Shown here piece after piece: positions 44,972 through 54,331 of a stretch of DNA of 64,000 nucleotides (positions are counted from its first letter, which is position 1; every line of letters begins with the position of its first letter). The stretch covers positions 293,399-357,398 of the forward strand of contig JBGPTF010000001.1 of NCBI GenBank assembly GCA_041490445.1. Direction: 5' to 3'. The notes beneath the pieces are model-generated. The model saw only the letters and a program-made list of their open reading frames with translations, was not told the DNA's origin and did no database searches. Both the position numbers and the translations under genes were made by a program. This stretch comes from JBGPTF01 sp041490445. Its GTDB lineage: Bacteria > Acidobacteriota > Terriglobia > Acidiferrales > UBA7541.

Positions 44972-47479
44972 TTACTCGTAACGCAGGGCGGCCATCGGGT
45001 CGACGCCGGCGGCCTTGCGCGCCGGCAGGCTGCCCGCGAGCAGCGCCACGCCGGCCAGAAGTACGCCGGCAAGCACGAACACCAGCGGGTCGCTCGCCTT
45101 CACGCCAAACAAGAGCGATTCGACAAGGCGGCCGGCCCCAAAAGCTGCCGCCAGGCCAATCGCAAGTCCTATAACGGCTATCTGCACCACTTCACGCAGG
45201 ATCAGCCACGAAACGCTGCCCCGCGTCGCTCCCAGCGCCATGCGGATGCCGATTTCACGCGTGCGCCGCGTCACAATGTACGCCATTACGCCGTAGAGCC
45301 CGATGGCGGCGAGCAGCGAAGCGAGCAAACCCAGACAAAGAGTCAGAAACGTCACCAGCCGGTCGGCGAACAACGATTCGTCCACTTGTTGCGCCAGCGT
45401 CTTCACGTTGAAGATGGGCAGGTTCGCATCATACCCCGCAACAGTTCTCCGCAATGTGGTCGCCATCGCCGCGGGGTCCTGCTCCGTGCGGACGTAGAAC
45501 GTGATCTCGCCGAGCCGCGGGTTTTGTGAATAAGGCAGATAGGCGAAAGGACGGTATGGGTCGCGTACCTCGATATTTTTGCTGTCTTTCACCACGCCGA
45601 CGATTTCGATATCCGGGTGCACCTTGTCCCCCGAGCCGAAGGCGAAGTGGAGTCCGAGCGGGTCGCGGCCCGCAAAGAACCGGCGCGCCGTCAGCTCGCT
45701 GATGATGGCGACCTTGGGGCTCGTTGCCGAGTCCGCCTCCGTGAATTCCCGTCCCTTCATCAGCGGGATACCCAGCGTCGCAAAAAAGCGCGGCCCCACC
45801 CAGTTGTTGGACACGTTCATGTTTTCGTTTTCCTGCGCCGTGTACCCTTCGATAGTGATATTGCTATCCGAATTGCTGTTCTCGAGCACGGGGATCATCC
45901 CGGCGCTCACCAGGCGCACCGCGGGAACGGCCGCAATGCCCTCCCGCATGCGATCGGCGAGCGAGATGGTCTGCGCGGGTGAGTAGCGGTTCAGCTCAGG
46001 CGCGATTGAAAATTGCAGCACATGATCGGTCCGCATCCCGAGGTCAGCGCGCCCCAGGTTCACCAGGCTTCTGGCAAACAGCCCGGCTCCCACCAGCAGC
46101 ACGGCGGTCAGCGTCATCTGCGTCACGAGGAGCAATTTGCGCAGACGCACATTTGACTTGCCGTCGGAGACGCTCGCACCCTGATCCTTGAGCGTGGCTT
46201 GCAGGTCGGTGCGGCTGGCCCGCAGCGCCGGCGCGAACCCGAAGAACAATCCTGTGAGAATTGAAACGCCGATGGCGAAAAACAGCATGCGATGATCGAG
46301 CCGCGCCTCGAGTCCCACCGCCCCGATGTCCTGTGGAATCGCGCCCACCAGCACTCGCAGCGTCCACCAGCCCACAACCAATCCGCAGGTGCCCCCGGCC
46401 AGCGACAGTAGAAGATTCTCCGTCAGAAGCTGCCGCACCAGCCGCCACCGGCCGGCGCCGAGCGCAAGCCGCACGGCAATCTCGCGCTGCCGCGTTTCGC
46501 CCCGCGCCACCAGCAGGCTTGCGAGATTGGCGCACGCAATCAAAAGCACCAGGCCGACCATCGCCATCAGGAACAGCAGGGGCTGCTGCGCATCATGCTG
46601 CAGGATCGGCCGGCCGTGCGCGCCGGAATCCAGCACAATTCGCTTATCGAGGAAGCGGCGCTCCGTTTCGCCGTGAAACTTGAACAAAGGCAGCTCGGAT
46701 TCGAGGATCGACCGGTAAGCCGATTGCAGCCCCGCTTCCGCCTTCGCCCGCGTGAAGCCCGGCTTCAAGCGGCCGAGAATCGCCATCCAGCGGTCTTTAT
46801 GCTCTTCGAGGCCGTTCCAGTTCGGCGTCATCTGCGCCTTCATCGTGATGGGGATAAAGAGGTCGGGCACCTGGCCAATCTGCACGCCGGTGAATGCCGC
46901 GCGCGCGACGCCAACCACGGTCAGCGATGTCCCGTTTACAATGAGCTGTTGATTGAGGATCGCCGGATTGTTGCCGAAGCGGCGGGCCCAGTAACCGTAG
47001 CTCAGGACCGCCACCGGGTTCGCGCCCGGCGCGGTTTCATCCTCCGGAGTGAACACGCGGCCGATTGCCGGCTGCACCCCGAGCACTTCAAAATAATTCC
47101 CCGTGACGAGCTCGCCTCGGCCCCGCTCGGTATCTCCCTGCCCAGCGATGCTCAGCGAAACTGAAAAACGTCCCAGGAGGCCGGCAAAGACCTGCGTGCG
47201 GTCGCGCAGTTCCTTGTACATCGGGTAGGAAAATGAGGCCGACGAGTCGCCATCGCTCCACGAGCGCCCGGAAAACGGTCCCGGTGATCGCAGAACCACC
47301 AGTTCGTCCGGCCGTTCCACCGGGAGCAGGCGGAGAAGCACCTGGTCCGTGAGCGAGAAAATGGCGGTGTTTGCACCGATGCCGAGCGCGAGCGTCAGAA
47401 TCGCAACGGCCGCGAACCCGGGACTCTTCGCCAGCATCCGGATTCCGTAGCGGAGATCCTGCCAAAAGGATTCGACCAC
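44972..47479 (-). CDS. ADOP-type duplicated ABC permease (MacB-like)
   Basis: The 835-residue protein has the acidobacterial duplicated orphan permease layout. The N-terminal start MVESFWQDLRYGIRMLAKSP is followed by AAVAILTLALGIGANTAIFS and the first periplasmic domain. Two FtsX blocks follow, with RGETRQREIAVRLALGAGRW and VTRRTREIGIRMALGATRGS. The end is ARKAAGVDPMAALRYE. It presumably exports or senses a substrate with an ATPase encoded elsewhere. It stands alone between the methyltransferase gene and tRNA-Glu. Confidence 0.93.
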   Translation of the reverse strand: MVESFWQDLRYGIRMLAKSPGFAAVAILTLALGIGANTAIFSLTDQVLLRLLPVERPDELVVLRSPGPFSGRSWSDGDSSASFSYPMYKELRDRTQVFAGLLGRFSVSLSIAGQGDTERGRGELVTGNYFEVLGVQPAIGRVFTPEDETAPGANPVAVLSYGYWARRFGNNPAILNQQLIVNGTSLTVVGVARAAFTGVQIGQVPDLFIPITMKAQMTPNWNGLEEHKDRWMAILGRLKPGFTRAKAEAGLQSAYRSILESELPLFKFHGETERRFLDKRIVLDSGAHGRPILQHDAQQPLLFLMAMVGLVLLIACANLASLLVARGETRQREIAVRLALGAGRWRLVRQLLTENLLLSLAGGTCGLVVGWWTLRVLVGAIPQDIGAVGLEARLDHRMLFFAIGVSILTGLFFGFAPALRASRTDLQATLKDQGASVSDGKSNVRLRKLLLVTQMTLTAVLLVGAGLFARSLVNLGRADLGMRTDHVLQFSIAPELNRYSPAQTISLADRMREGIAAVPAVRLVSAGMIPVLENSNSDSNITIEGYTAQENENMNVSNNWVGPRFFATLGIPLMKGREFTEADSATSPKVAIISELTARRFFAGRDPLGLHFAFGSGDKVHPDIEIVGVVKDSKNIEVRDPYRPFAYLPYSQNPRLGEITFYVRTEQDPAAMATTLRRTVAGYDANLPIFNVKTLAQQVDESLFADRLVTFLTLCLGLLASLLAAIGLYGVMAYIVTRRTREIGIRMALGATRGSVSWLILREVVQIAVIGLAIGLAAAFGAGRLVESLLFGVKASDPLVFVLAGVLLAGVALLAGSLPARKAAGVDPMAALRYE

Positions 47480-47642
47480 GACGCACCTCCCAATGTCTGC
47501 GCAGTCTACATACGCAAGTCAGAAGCCGCCAGTTCCTTAGACTCGGCGGGCAAAGGAAACGTCGAGCCTCTGAACAAGAATGTTTGCGTGAATCCTGCCG
47601 GGGGAAGCCCGGCTTTTCAGAACCCCTGCGTCAAAAAATGGT

Positions 47643-47717
47643 TGGTAGCGATACCGGGATTCGAACCCGGGTTTCGGCCTTGAGAGGGCCGCGTCCTAGC
47701 CCCTAGACGATATCGCC
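47643..47717 (-). tRNA. tRNA-Glu (CTC)
   Basis: The minus strand forms a tRNA. GGCGATA pairs with TATCGCT (one G-U), the anticodon loop is CTCTCAA with anticodon CTC in stem CGGCC/GGCCG, and the T-arm CCGGGTTCGAATCCCGG is perfect. The CCA end is encoded. Confidence 0.96.
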
Positions 47718-47813
47718 TCGGCTGGAAAAAACAAATCGCGCGCTTCGCGCGCGCTGCTACACCGATCGCTTTTATTTATAGCGTGAAGCCGGCAAGACCG
47801 TCAAGGCAGCCGG

Positions 47814-48182
47814 CTACTGCCCCGCCGACTGGCTCACAACCCGATCGTAGGGCACCGCAACGATCCGATGGAGCTTGCGAATGGAAAAAAACCGTTCCCG
47901 GCAAGGATCGCAGCGGTAGGCCGAAACGCCCATCCAGCGCCGCAGCCACAGCGCCTGGCCTCCATCCACCCTTTCGCGCGAAATCCGCTGCAAATCGAAA
48001 TTGCCGCACTTGGGACAGTGCGCGTAGCGCGCGTACATGGCAGGAACCTTCCATGCGTAGAACCGCTCTTCGCAAGTGCGGCACCGCCAGGGGCGCAGGC
48101 CGAGCGCGGAAAGAAGAATATCGAGCCCGCTCCGCCGGCGGGACCTTCTACAGGATTCGCTCTTGCATTGTGGACAAATCAC
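47814..48182 (-). CDS. Multi-zinc-ribbon protein of unknown function
   Basis: The 122-residue protein has four Cys pairs: CPQC, CRTC, CPKC and CDPC, forming two zinc ribbons (MICPQCKSE...RCRTCEERFYAW and HCPKCGNFDL...YRCDPCRERFFS). The repeat of ribbon, Arg-rich spacer and ribbon suggests tandem duplication. Nucleic-acid or protein binding is likely, but no partner is known. It is divergent from queF. Confidence 0.72.
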   Translation of the reverse strand: MICPQCKSESCRRSRRRSGLDILLSALGLRPWRCRTCEERFYAWKVPAMYARYAHCPKCGNFDLQRISRERVDGGQALWLRRWMGVSAYRCDPCRERFFSIRKLHRIVAVPYDRVVSQSAGQ

Positions 48183-48306
48183 CGCTTACCCCGCGTTCTC
48201 GCGCGATTTTGGGCAGCATACGCCAGGCTTCCGCCGGCTGGCAATAACGTCTTTGTCGGAACGTGAGCAATCGTGCACGCCGGTGTAGAATACGGCGGGG
48301 GTGAGA

Positions 48307-48708
48307 ATGCCCGACTACGCTGCTGCGCACGCGCGCGCTGGCATTGATGCGCGGCTTCCGAAGCTCGAGACCTGGCCGAATCATTTCCCCGGCTACACGA
48401 TCACGATTCGTTTCTCGGAATATACCTCGGTTTGTCCGAAGACGGGCCTGCCGGATAGCGGCGCCATCACCATCGTGTACGAGCCGAAGCGCGTCTGCCT
48501 CGAGCTGAAGGCGCTCAAGATGTACCTGCTCGCGTATCGCAATCTGGGCATTTTCTACGAGAACGCGGTCAATCGAATCCTGCGCGATGTCGTCGCAGCC
48601 ACGCGTCCTGCCTGGTGCGTCGTGCGCGGAGAATTCACCCCGCGCGGCGGCCTGGTGACAACCGTTATAGCCCGCTGGCCGCGCCGCCGCCACCGCCCGG
48701 CGGCTTGA
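48307..48708 (+). CDS. queF: NADPH-dependent 7-cyano-7-deazaguanine reductase
   Basis: QueF reduces preQ0 to preQ1 for queuosine in tRNA. The short T-fold form has YTSVCPKTGLPDSGAITI with the catalytic Cys and later Asp, and the substrate region ELKALKMYLLAYRNLGIFYE. ATG 48307 (MPDYAAAHARAG) or GTG 48301 may start it. The leader was checked for a preQ1 riboswitch and none was recognised. No other queuosine genes are nearby. Confidence 0.92.
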   Translation: MPDYAAAHARAGIDARLPKLETWPNHFPGYTITIRFSEYTSVCPKTGLPDSGAITIVYEPKRVCLELKALKMYLLAYRNLGIFYENAVNRILRDVVAATRPAWCVVRGEFTPRGGLVTTVIARWPRRRHRPAA

Positions 48709-48791
48709 CAAGCGTAGACAACCCCGCGCCACTCGGAGATAATCTCAGCGAACGTACGCGGCAATCCCAGCCGCGCCCTCTAGGAGGTTTG

Positions 48792-49655
48792 ATGAGTATG
48801 GTTTCGAACGTCCCGCCGGACAAAGGTCCGACGCACGCCGATTCCTCTTCCACGCCGCGATGGGTCATGCTGGCGTTTCTGGTCGCTTTCGGACTGGTCG
48901 GCTACCTGCTCTATGCCAACCATGAAGAGCGCCAGGCGCGCGAAACCGCTGACGCACAGGGCAGTGAATCGGCCAAGGCCCTCTCTGCCCAGCTCGACAA
49001 GACGAATTCGCGCATGGCCGACTTGAAGGGCCAATTGGAAGTGACATCGCAGAAACTCGGACTCACGCAGGATGAGCTTGCCCGCGCTCGCGCCCTCGCG
49101 CAATCCATCCGCAAGGAACAACAATCCAGTGACGAGCAGCTCCGCACGCAGATTGGCCAGGTTCAGCAGGATACTTCTACGAAAATCGGCCAGGTTTCCA
49201 CGGAGTTGACTGGGACGAAGGGCGACGTCGAGGCGACGAAGAAGGATCTCGAGGCCACCAAGAGCAGGCTCGAGCACACCGTGGGTGACCTCGGAGTTGC
49301 CAGCGGCCTGATCGCGCGCAACCACGATGACGTGGAAGCCCTGAAGCGCCTCGGCGAGCGCAATATTTATGAATTCAATCTCACGAAGTCGAAAACGCCG
49401 CAGCACGTCGGACCGATTCAGGTCCAGCTTCGGAAGACGGACCCGAAGCGTTATCGCTACACGCTGAACGTCATCGCCGACGACAAGACGATCGAAAAGA
49501 AAGATCGCACGGCAGGCGAGCCCATCCAGTTCTATGTGAAGGGCGCCCGCGTGCCATATGAGATTGTCGTCTTCGAGGTCGCCAAGGATCGCGCCACCGG
49601 CTACCTCAGCACGCCAAAGGACGGCGCGCCCGCGCCAAATTCGCCGACTCATTAG
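48792..49655 (+). CDS. Membrane-anchored coiled-coil protein
   Basis: TAGGAGGTTTG directly before ATG 48792 is a near-perfect ribosome site. The 287-residue protein has one N-terminal helix (RWVMLAFLVAFGLVGYLLYA) and a long coiled coil (about 60-190) with repeats such as KIGQVSTELTGTKGDVEATK. A C-terminal beta domain (HVGPIQVQLRKTDPKRYRYT) follows. It resembles structural or scaffold proteins. An intrinsic terminator follows the gene. Confidence 0.8.
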   Translation: MSMVSNVPPDKGPTHADSSSTPRWVMLAFLVAFGLVGYLLYANHEERQARETADAQGSESAKALSAQLDKTNSRMADLKGQLEVTSQKLGLTQDELARARALAQSIRKEQQSSDEQLRTQIGQVQQDTSTKIGQVSTELTGTKGDVEATKKDLEATKSRLEHTVGDLGVASGLIARNHDDVEALKRLGERNIYEFNLTKSKTPQHVGPIQVQLRKTDPKRYRYTLNVIADDKTIEKKDRTAGEPIQFYVKGARVPYEIVVFEVAKDRATGYLSTPKDGAPAPNSPTH

Positions 49656-49674
49656 CGCGAGCGCAAGGGAATCC

Positions 49675-49715
49675 GGGCCCGGCGACGCATTCGCGTCCGG
49701 GCCCTTTCTTTTTGG
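49675..49715 (+). terminator. Intrinsic terminator
   Basis: GGGCCCGG pairs with CCGGGCCC around a 14-base loop that can itself pair (GACGC/GCGTC). TTTCTTTTT follows. It is 20 bases past the coiled-coil gene. Confidence 0.85.
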
Positions 49716-49775
49716 ACAAATCTTCGCGCAAACCGGATGCTTCTGCCGGCAAAGGTTGAGACACTCAGAAGCACC

Positions 49776-51497
49776 ATGCTCTGGATCCTTTTTCGCCGCT
49801 GCTTCGGTTTGGTAGTTTGCCTCGCGTGTCTCGCCGCGCCCGCATTTGCGCAGAAAGATTCCTTTGCCGACCGGCTGCCGCCCGACACGCTCGCCATCTT
49901 CGAATGGCACGGGACCGCCTCGCTGGCGCCCGCCAGCCAGGCGAATCCCCTTCTGAAGTTATGGGCCGATCCGGCGTTCGCCTCGCTCCGCGAGCAATGG
50001 ACCCGCGAACTCCAGGCCAGCAGCAAGCCGGATGCCACCGGGTCGAAGCTCTCTGTTGAGGAATTCAAAGAGCTGATCTCGCTCAGCGCAAATCACTTCG
50101 CGGTGGGAGCGATCGGCGAAGAGTTTCTTGAAACCAACGACTCCAAGAGCCCTCACGGTTACTTCCTCCTTTTCGACACAACTGGAAAACTGGACATCCT
50201 GCAGAAACTGCGCGCGAGGGCCGAAAAAGCCGCCCAGAACGCCGCGTCCGTCGCCAGCTTTGTCATGGACTCGGTGACAGTCGAAAAAATCATCGAGCCG
50301 AAACAAACTTATTATCAGGCGCTTGTCGGAAACCTCTACCTGCGCTCGAGTTCGCTCGAAGTCATGCAGGAGCTCGTTCCCCGGCTTCACTCGGCGGACC
50401 TGCCAGCGGCCTCTCTGGCGCGCTCGGCGGAGTATCAGGAAACGCGCCCTTCGGCGCCGGCAGCCACGCTCGCCGAGTTTTTCGTGCACGTCCCTGACTT
50501 GCGCAAACTCAAAATTCCGCCCAATCCAAAATTTGATACCGGTGCGTTCATCCGCGCGCTGCACCTCGAACAGCTCCATGTGGTAGAGGGCAGCCTCAGC
50601 TTTACGGCGGAGGCGGCACACGTGCACGGCATCGTCATGGGCGACACCACCTCCGGCGGCATCTTCGGCATTTTGGGCTCGGACAGCGCCTCGTTCGCGA
50701 CGCTACCGCTGGCGCCGGTCGGCTCGTCGTATAGCGGCAGCAAATTCAATCTCGTCGCTTTGTACCAGCTCCTCCGCACAGCCCTGCAAGCGGCGTTGCC
50801 GCCCGCACAGGCCGCCGGCATCAATCAGTTCGATTCCATGTTTGCGCTGGGTCTCGGGATGCCGCTTTCGGATGCGCTTCAGCTTTTCACCGGTGAGTAC
50901 GCGCAGATTTCCGAAGCGTTCTCCCTGGAGCCTTCGACCGGCCTCTACGCCGCGACCGTCCGCGACCCGGACAAACTACTCAATCTGTTGCGCCATGTGC
51001 TCGCTTCCATGCTCACCACCGAGGACCGGGAAGGCGATACGACGTTTCTGGAGATCGCTACGCCCTATGCCGACTCCAAGACTGGAAGGCAGCGCCGCCG
51101 CTTCCACGTGGTTGCCGTCTCGCCAAGTTTTCTCCTGGTCGGCCCGCGAAAGTCTGCGGTGCGCGAAGCGCTGGCGCGTCTCTCCCGCACATCGGATCCT
51201 CCCGCGACGGCTCGCCTGGCGGATGATGCCACCTTCGTCCGCGCCCGCGCGGCATTCCCGGAAAAGCTCAATGCCTTCGGTTATGCCGATCTCGCACATA
51301 TGTCCTGGGATAAATGGATCGCGGAAATCGTCGCCCGGGCCGAGGAGGCGGCTCAGCGCTCGGGAAAACCGGTTGATCCGTCCATTGAATCCGTGAAAAA
51401 GCTTGATGTATCCTCGCTCTCGCAGTATCTCCATGTTTTGTCCAGCGCAGCCTGGAAGCAGCCGAACGGTATCTATTTTGACCTGTACGTGCAGTAA
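49776..51497 (+). CDS. Large secreted protein of unknown function (DUF3352-like)
   Basis: The 573-residue protein from ATG 49776 has a signal peptide (MLWILFRRCFGLVVCLACLA, cleaved after FA). The mature part opens DRLPPDTLAIFEWHGTASLA and repeats the layout of large exported proteins that begin with a low-potential 'PADT' segment, as in DUF3352 proteins. No enzyme motif is seen. The frame is open from 49737, where an ATG lies near the terminator. It is followed by, and slightly overlaps, the VWFA-type gene. Confidence 0.75.
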   Translation: MLWILFRRCFGLVVCLACLAAPAFAQKDSFADRLPPDTLAIFEWHGTASLAPASQANPLLKLWADPAFASLREQWTRELQASSKPDATGSKLSVEEFKELISLSANHFAVGAIGEEFLETNDSKSPHGYFLLFDTTGKLDILQKLRARAEKAAQNAASVASFVMDSVTVEKIIEPKQTYYQALVGNLYLRSSSLEVMQELVPRLHSADLPAASLARSAEYQETRPSAPAATLAEFFVHVPDLRKLKIPPNPKFDTGAFIRALHLEQLHVVEGSLSFTAEAAHVHGIVMGDTTSGGIFGILGSDSASFATLPLAPVGSSYSGSKFNLVALYQLLRTALQAALPPAQAAGINQFDSMFALGLGMPLSDALQLFTGEYAQISEAFSLEPSTGLYAATVRDPDKLLNLLRHVLASMLTTEDREGDTTFLEIATPYADSKTGRQRRRFHVVAVSPSFLLVGPRKSAVREALARLSRTSDPPATARLADDATFVRARAAFPEKLNAFGYADLAHMSWDKWIAEIVARAEEAAQRSGKPVDPSIESVKKLDVSSLSQYLHVLSSAAWKQPNGIYFDLYVQ

Positions 51498-52503
51498 TCA
51501 AAGCGCGCTGCGACCCGCAATCCTTGCTGTTCTTTGCATGCTTGTGCGTGTATCCGGTATTCCTTCGCGGCTCTCCGCCAGCCCGAGGCGGGCGTCGCCG
51601 CAGGTAACAGTCCGCGTCGAGCTTGTGATGGCCCCGGTCAGCGTCTCCGACGCGCATGGCAATCCCGTCGTCGGCCTCACCCTCCATAATTTTCGCGTCC
51701 TCGACGGCGGCGCCGAGCGGCCCATCTCCTTCTTCGAGCCGGTCAGCGGCGACGCCCACCTGCTGGTCCTGGTGGAAACCGGCCCTGCCGTGTACCTGAT
51801 TCACACGCAGCATCTCGCCGCGGCGGGCGCGCTGTTCGCGGGCCTCGCTCCGAACGATCAGGTTGCTCTTGTCGCGTACGATCAAGCGCCGCGGCGGCTG
51901 CTTCTTCCCTTGACCGCGGATCGTGCGGCCCTTGCACGAGCCCTGGGCGGCCTCGAGTACAGCCTCGGCAGCGGTCAACTGAATCTCTTCGGCGCGATTT
52001 CCGCTGCCGTTGATTGGCTCGCGCCCGTCTCGGGCAAAAAAGCAATCGTTCTTCTCAGCACAGGCCTCGACACCGGCCGTCCCGGCCGCTGGGAATCCCT
52101 GGTGGAACAACTTCGGGACAGCGACGTGTCCATATTCCCCGTCGCGCTCGGCGGCGAGCTCCGCACCGCGAAGCCGAAAAAGAAATCGCAAGCCCCGCGG
52201 AGCGAACCGGGAATGAGTTTCGAACAGGCTGACCGGATTCTGAATTCGCTCGCGCAGATTTCGGGCGGGCGCGTCTATGTTCCGCGGAGCGCCGCCGACT
52301 TTGCGCCGATCTATCGCCAGGTGGCGGCAACCCTGCGCTCTCAATACCTGCTCGGCTTCCAGCCTGGCCTGCACGACGGTCGCTCCCACTCGATCACGGT
52401 GCAAGTCTTCGACAAAAACGGCCGCCCTCTCGCGCCCGCCCGAGGCGGGAAACCGCGTTTCCGCATCTTCGCTCGCGAAGGCTACCAGTCCCCCGCCCCG
52501 TAG
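51478..52503 (+). CDS. VWFA-related secreted protein (acidobacterial type)
   Basis: The protein contains VRVELVMAPVSVSDAHGNPV and NFRVLDGGAERPISFFEP, the opening of the acidobacterial VWFA-related domain. It continues with ALVAYDQAPRRLLLPLTADR and KKAIVLLSTGLDTGRPGRWE. The usual DxSxS metal site appears replaced (LVETGPAVY), so metal binding is doubtful. A TTG at 51478 or another upstream start is needed to include the signal-like ALRPAILAVLCMLV; ATG 51538 would cut it. The start is uncertain. Confidence 0.75.
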   Translation: MTCTCSNQSALRPAILAVLCMLVRVSGIPSRLSASPRRASPQVTVRVELVMAPVSVSDAHGNPVVGLTLHNFRVLDGGAERPISFFEPVSGDAHLLVLVETGPAVYLIHTQHLAAAGALFAGLAPNDQVALVAYDQAPRRLLLPLTADRAALARALGGLEYSLGSGQLNLFGAISAAVDWLAPVSGKKAIVLLSTGLDTGRPGRWESLVEQLRDSDVSIFPVALGGELRTAKPKKKSQAPRSEPGMSFEQADRILNSLAQISGGRVYVPRSAADFAPIYRQVAATLRSQYLLGFQPGLHDGRSHSITVQVFDKNGRPLAPARGGKPRFRIFAREGYQSPAP

Positions 52504-52543
52504 CTGCCTCCAGCCTTCCAACAGCGAACCTCCGAAAAAACAC

Positions 52544-52576
52544 TTGACAACCATATACATCGTATTACATAGTATA
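52544..52576 (+). promoter_or_regulatory. padR promoter with overlapping palindromic operator candidate
   Basis: TTGACA at 52544-52549 and CATAGT at 52568-52573 are 18 bases apart. Between them lies the inverted pair TATAC (52554-52558) and GTATA (52572-52576), separated by 13 bases. This resembles PadR operators. A start site near 52580 would make the padR mRNA leaderless, since ATG is at 52581. Confidence 0.5.
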
Positions 52577-52580
52577 GGGC

Positions 52581-52955
52581 ATGGCAGCGTCCCCAAAACC
52601 AGACCCCACTCCCATGGACAAATGGGAAGTGCAGCTCCGCAAGGGCTGTCTCGAGCTTGCCATTCTCAGCAGCCTTTGGGATGGCAAGCTCTACGGCCTC
52701 GAAATCCTGCGCCGCCTCGAAGCGGATTCCGATCTCGTGATCGCGGAAGGAACGGTTTATCCCCTGCTCAGCCGCCTCAAGGCCGAAGGCCTGCTTGATT
52801 CGGAATGGGTGGAGGCCGAGGCAGGCCATCCGCGGAAATACTATCGCCTCACCGCCGCCGGCCGGCGCCGCGCGCAGGCGATGGCGCAAATGTGGTCGCG
52901 CTTTTCCGCTAGCATGCGCGGCCTGATTGGCCCCGTGTTGAAGGAGGGACGTTAA
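52581..52955 (+). CDS. PadR-family transcriptional regulator
   Basis: The 124-residue winged-helix repressor has RKGCLELAILSSLWDGKLYG, EILRRLEADSDLVIAEGTVY, PLLSRLKAEGLLDSEW and the wing GHPRKYYRLTAAGRRRAQAM. It is immediately followed by the DUF1700 membrane gene. PadR/DUF1700 pairs are common in Acidobacteria and Firmicutes. Start ATG 52581 lacks a ribosome site; ATG 52614 (MDKWEVQL) is an alternative. Confidence 0.93.
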   Translation: MAASPKPDPTPMDKWEVQLRKGCLELAILSSLWDGKLYGLEILRRLEADSDLVIAEGTVYPLLSRLKAEGLLDSEWVEAEAGHPRKYYRLTAAGRRRAQAMAQMWSRFSASMRGLIGPVLKEGR

Positions 52956-53567
52956 ATGACAGTTTCGACGAGAGCGGCACAAGACCTTGATTCCTACCTC
53001 CAGACAGTCCGCGCCGGATTGCGCGGCCTGCCTGCGGCGGACGCGGAAGAAATCATTCGAGAGCTGCGGAGCCACATCCTCGACCGGGCCAGCTCGGCCG
53101 CCGGACTTTCCGAGAGTGGCGTAGCCGCTGCGCTGGCGAGGCTGGGCGACTCGGAAGATCTCGTCGCGCAGTACACCACCGAAAACCTGATGGCGCGCGC
53201 CGAGCGCAGCCGTTCGCCCTGGCTCATCCTCCGCAGCATCTTCCGGTGGGCCAGCTTGAGTCTTGCGGGGTTTTTTGTGTTCCTCGGCTCTTTGATCGGT
53301 TATACGACTGCCCTCGCTTTCCTCTTCTGCGCGGTCGCCAAACCGTTTCAGCCAAAATCAATTGGCCTGTGGGTCCGGGACGCTTCCTTCAGCTCGCTTT
53401 CATTCTCCCTGGGAACCGTGGATGCGAACGCAGGGGGCCGCGAAGTGCTCGGCTGGTGGATCATTCCCATCGGGCTGGCGGCTGGCGTTGGCCTCTTCCT
53501 GTTGACCACTCGCTTCGGGCTTTGGAGCATCCGCCGCTTCCGCCGCTCGCGCGCCCTGGCCTCTTGA
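52956..53567 (+). CDS. DUF1700-like (HAAS-type) membrane protein
   Basis: The 203-residue protein begins with a helical domain (DLDSYLQTVRAGLRGLPAAD, EEIIRELRSHILDRA) typical of DUF1700/HAAS domains, which accompany PadR regulators. Two membrane helices follow (LSLAGFFVFLGSLIGYTTAL and GWWIIPIGLAAGVGLFLLTT). GGAGGGACG precedes the ATG, which abuts the padR stop codon. Likely a sensor partner of PadR. Confidence 0.85.
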   Translation: MTVSTRAAQDLDSYLQTVRAGLRGLPAADAEEIIRELRSHILDRASSAAGLSESGVAAALARLGDSEDLVAQYTTENLMARAERSRSPWLILRSIFRWASLSLAGFFVFLGSLIGYTTALAFLFCAVAKPFQPKSIGLWVRDASFSSLSFSLGTVDANAGGREVLGWWIIPIGLAAGVGLFLLTTRFGLWSIRRFRRSRALAS

Positions 53568-53669
53568 ATGGTTTCACTTGAGAGAAACTACACCTCCCCT
53601 CGCGCCGAAGTTTCTGCGCCTGAATGTCTCTTCGTGCCACATGATCTTGCTTTTTCCTTAAAGCTCGCC

Positions 53670-53698
53670 TGTTAACGCTCGCCTCTCTTCCGGCGTCC
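53670..53698 (+). promoter_or_regulatory. Candidate ECF-sigma promoter upstream of the sigma gene
   Basis: TGTTAAC (53670-53676) and CGTCC (53694-53698) are exactly 17 bases apart, like the -35 and -10 elements of ECF sigma promoters. The same two blocks with the same spacing occur before the kelch gene at 56210-56238. The start codon is 25 bases further on. It predicts autoregulation. Confidence 0.55.
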
Positions 53699-53722
53699 TT
53701 CCATAAAAGAGGAGCCGAGGCC

Positions 53723-54331
53723 GTGAACGCATTGGTTGACCCCGCCCTCAGAATCGGTGAAGCTCACCCGGCGATGGAACTCACCCCCACCGGCGGCAGC
53801 GAGGACGCCCTGCGCGTCGTCGCCGCCCGCGCAGGAGACCGCGCCGCCTTCGGGCAGCTCTACGAGCGCTATGCCCGGATGGTGCATGGTGTCCTGTTGT
53901 CCAGCGTCCCGGCCGTGGAAGTGGCCGACTTGGCGCAGGATGTCTTTGTCCTGGCCATGCGCCAACTCCACGCGCTGCGCGATCCCGCGGCGTTTGGCGG
54001 CTGGCTCGTGCAGATCGCCCGCAATCGAGCAAAGGATTTTCACCGCCGTGGTCCACGCGCAAAGGAAGTTTCCGACGCACATAACCCCGCGCAGGTCGAA
54101 GAGCGGGTTGCGCCGGCTGCGGATCGCGCGGAAGCGCTCGCTGTTCTCGCGGCCATTCGCGCGCTGCCGGAAGCCTACCGCGAGACGTTGACCCTGCGCC
54201 TGGTCGAAGGCATGACCGGTCCTGAAATCGCCGCGCGCACGGGCCTCACGCCGGCTTCGGTGCGCGTGAACCTCCATCGCGGGATGAAACAGTTGCGGGA
54301 AGCGCTCGGAAGGAGCGAAGGCCATGCCTGA
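53723..54331 (+). CDS. ECF-type RNA polymerase sigma factor
   Basis: This 202-residue sigma factor has region 2 (FGQLYERYARMVHGVLLSSV, ADLAQDVFVLAMRQLHALRD) and region 4 with a helix-turn-helix (ALPEAYRETLTLRLVEGMTG, PEIAARTGLTPASVRVNLHR). GTG 53723 is the start, preceded by GAGG. Its end overlaps the FecR-like gene by 8 bases. It belongs to a module with exported beta-propeller proteins and probably transcribes it. Confidence 0.93.
   Translation: MNALVDPALRIGEAHPAMELTPTGGSEDALRVVAARAGDRAAFGQLYERYARMVHGVLLSSVPAVEVADLAQDVFVLAMRQLHALRDPAAFGGWLVQIARNRAKDFHRRGPRAKEVSDAHNPAQVEERVAPAADRAEALAVLAAIRALPEAYRETLTLRLVEGMTGPEIAARTGLTPASVRVNLHRGMKQLREALGRSEGHA

Noticed and set aside
48183..48306. preQ1 riboswitch before queF
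   Set aside because: No conserved hairpin plus A-rich tail pattern was found in the leader.
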